A stretch of DNA of 64,000 nt, taken from contig NZ_LDJG01000007.1 in assembly GCF_001431425.1 (NCBI RefSeq), positions 62,001 to 126,000 of the forward strand, given 5' to 3'. Positions within the stretch are counted from its first letter, which is position 1. Each line of letters starts with the position of its first letter. This stretch comes from Stenotrophomonas nitritireducens (GTDB lineage: Bacteria > Pseudomonadota > Gammaproteobacteria > Xanthomonadales > Xanthomonadaceae). Below, piece after piece: positions 63,130 through 64,000 of this stretch. The translations under genes and the position numbers were made by a program. Below the pieces are notes generated by a model. It saw only the letters and a list, made by a program, of their open reading frames with translations. It had not been told where the DNA came from and searched no databases.

Positions 63130-64000
63130 TCAAGCGTCTGTGGTGGATGGCGCTGTTGCCACTGACGGCGCAGGCCGCCGACGATTTCGCGGCGCAATGG
63201 CCGCTGCAGCTGGCCCAGGGCGACGCCGGCGCCTACCGCGTCGTGCTGGATGAGGGGGTTTACCGCGCCGCGTACTGGCGCGACCTGCGCGATGTGCAGG
63301 TGATCGACGCCGACGGCAGGCCGATGGCCAGTGCGGTGCAGGCCGCGGCCATGCCGACCGCCGGGCCGGCGCGGCAGGTGGCGCTGGACTGGTTCGCCTT
63401 GCCCGCCAGCGCCGCCACGACGGCGGGTGGGGACCTGAGCGTGGTGGTGCAGCGCGATGCCGGCGGCAACGTGGTCTCGGTGCGCAATTCGCCGGGCTCG
63501 GCGGGCGCGGCCAAGGGCGATCCATCGTGGCTGGTGGACCTGGGCCGGCAGGCCGGGCAGGTGCAGGCGCTGCGCGTGGAATGGGAAGGCGAACCGACGG
63601 CGCTGGACCTGGGCTATCGGCTGGAAGGCAGCGACGACCTGCGCCGCTGGCAGGTGCTCGACCCGGAAGTGCGGCTGGTGCGCCTGCGCAACCAGGGACG
63701 GCAGCTGAGCAGCGACCGCGTCGTGCTGTCCACGACGCTGCGTTACCTGCGGCTGGTGCCGCTGCAGCGCGAAGGCGCGCCGCCGCTGCGCGCGCTGCGG
63801 GGCGAACTGGCCGGCGACGCGGGCACGAACGACTGGCAGTGGATCGAGCTGGCCGCTTCCGCGCCCGACACCAATGTGCCGGCCCGTTTCCGTTACCGGA
63901 TGCAGGGGCGTTTCCCGGTGCAGCGGCTGGACGTGGCGATGCCGGCAAACACCGCGGTGTCGTGGAATGTTTCCAGCAGCGACGCCGACCGCAAGGTGGC
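63126..64000 (+). CDS. DUF3999 family protein (3' end beyond window)
   Basis: The first 291 residues of a periplasmic protein. A signal peptide (MIKRLWWMALLPLTAQAADD, cleavage after AQA) leads to a beta-rich region with WPLQLAQGDAGAYRVVLDEGVYRAAYWRDLRDVQV, LVDLGRQAGQVQALRVEWEG, and SDDLRRWQVLDPEVRLVRL resembling discoidin-like jelly-roll repeats. The family usually ends with a membrane helix, which is not visible here. It overlaps the DUF2339 gene by four bases, so the two probably form a complex. No catalytic motif is evident. Confidence 0.85.
   Translation, partial: MIKRLWWMALLPLTAQAADDFAAQWPLQLAQGDAGAYRVVLDEGVYRAAYWRDLRDVQVIDADGRPMASAVQAAAMPTAGPARQVALDWFALPASAATTAGGDLSVVVQRDAGGNVVSVRNSPGSAGAAKGDPSWLVDLGRQAGQVQALRVEWEGEPTALDLGYRLEGSDDLRRWQVLDPEVRLVRLRNQGRQLSSDRVVLSTTLRYLRLVPLQREGAPPLRALRGELAGDAGTNDWQWIELAASAPDTNVPARFRYRMQGRFPVQRLDVAMPANTAVSWNVSSSDADRKV

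Overview
The window is a stretch of high-GC gammaproteobacterial core chromosome, most likely from the Xanthomonadaceae (a Pseudoxanthomonas, Luteimonas, Lysobacter or Stenotrophomonas-like genome; genus not resolved). The reasons are the gene content and order: zapA - 6S RNA - 5-formyl-THF cyclo-ligase divergent from ygfB-pepP, gmk-rpoZ-spoT-ridA-recG, mrcA divergent from pilMNOPQ, rph-rdgB-hemW divergent from yicC, a TIGR02449-type small coiled-coil gene beside zapA, and GTAG-headed REP sequences between genes. No prophage, insertion sequence, CRISPR array, tRNA or rRNA was found.

Layout. 1-2.7 kb: a minus-strand series (hypothetical, DUF192 lipoprotein, TetR regulator, enoyl-CoA hydratase running off the edge). 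2.7-4.2 kb: a small HTH regulator and an exported HExxH protein. 4.2-7.0 kb, minus strand: rpiA, an EVE-domain protein, 5-formyl-THF cyclo-ligase, 6S RNA, zapA and a coiled-coil partner. 7.1-11.1 kb: ygfB-like gene, pepP and an exported GH63-like glucosidase between repeats. 11.3-18.5 kb, minus strand: pepQ, PilZ protein, DUF1631 protein, hemW, rdgB, a VOC protein, rph. 18.6-28.0 kb, plus strand: yicC, a serine hydrolase, gmk, rpoZ, spoT, ridA, recG. 28.4-31.4 kb: nucleoside hydrolase, zinc-free L31, citrate synthase. 31.4-35.3 kb, minus strand: two uncharacterised genes and PBP1A. 35.5-40.4 kb: pilMNOPQ. 40.5-47.4 kb: a MoxR/DUF58/DUF4381/VWA/VWA-TPR/BatD operon. 47.6-51.1 kb: dicarboxylate symporter and transketolase. 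51.5-54.2 kb: two VOC proteins and a convergent acetyl-CoA hydrolase/transferase. 54.3-56.9 kb: BlaI-type repressor, M56 peptidase fused to a TonB C-terminal domain, and a lipoprotein with a TonB-like domain. 57.0-59.8 kb: S1/P1 nuclease, OmpW, GAPDH. 59.9-60.3 kb: a five-unit REP array. 60.4 kb to the end: a DUF2339-DUF3999 membrane pair.

How the genes work together. Several blocks are recognisable machines or pathways: the type IV pilus alignment complex and secretin (pilMNOPQ), the MoxR/VWA/BatD envelope system, stringent-response and nucleotide metabolism (gmk, rpoZ, spoT), RNA and nucleotide quality control (rph, rdgB), and central carbon metabolism (rpiA, tkt, gltA, gap). Many genes overlap by 1-4 bases (ATGA, GTGA or TGATG), which indicates translational coupling.

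The least ordinary features are regulatory or structural: two TTAC-N4-GTAA operators built into the blaI promoter, a perfect FNR box between ompW and gap, a REP array with an exact 90-bp period, a histidine replacement in the cation-site motif of the dicarboxylate symporter, and a TonB domain fused to an M56 receptor peptidase. I did not find a self-contained new defence, biosynthetic or mobile system. The clearest candidates for unknown biology are the BlaI/M56-TonB/lipoprotein module and the paired DUF genes.
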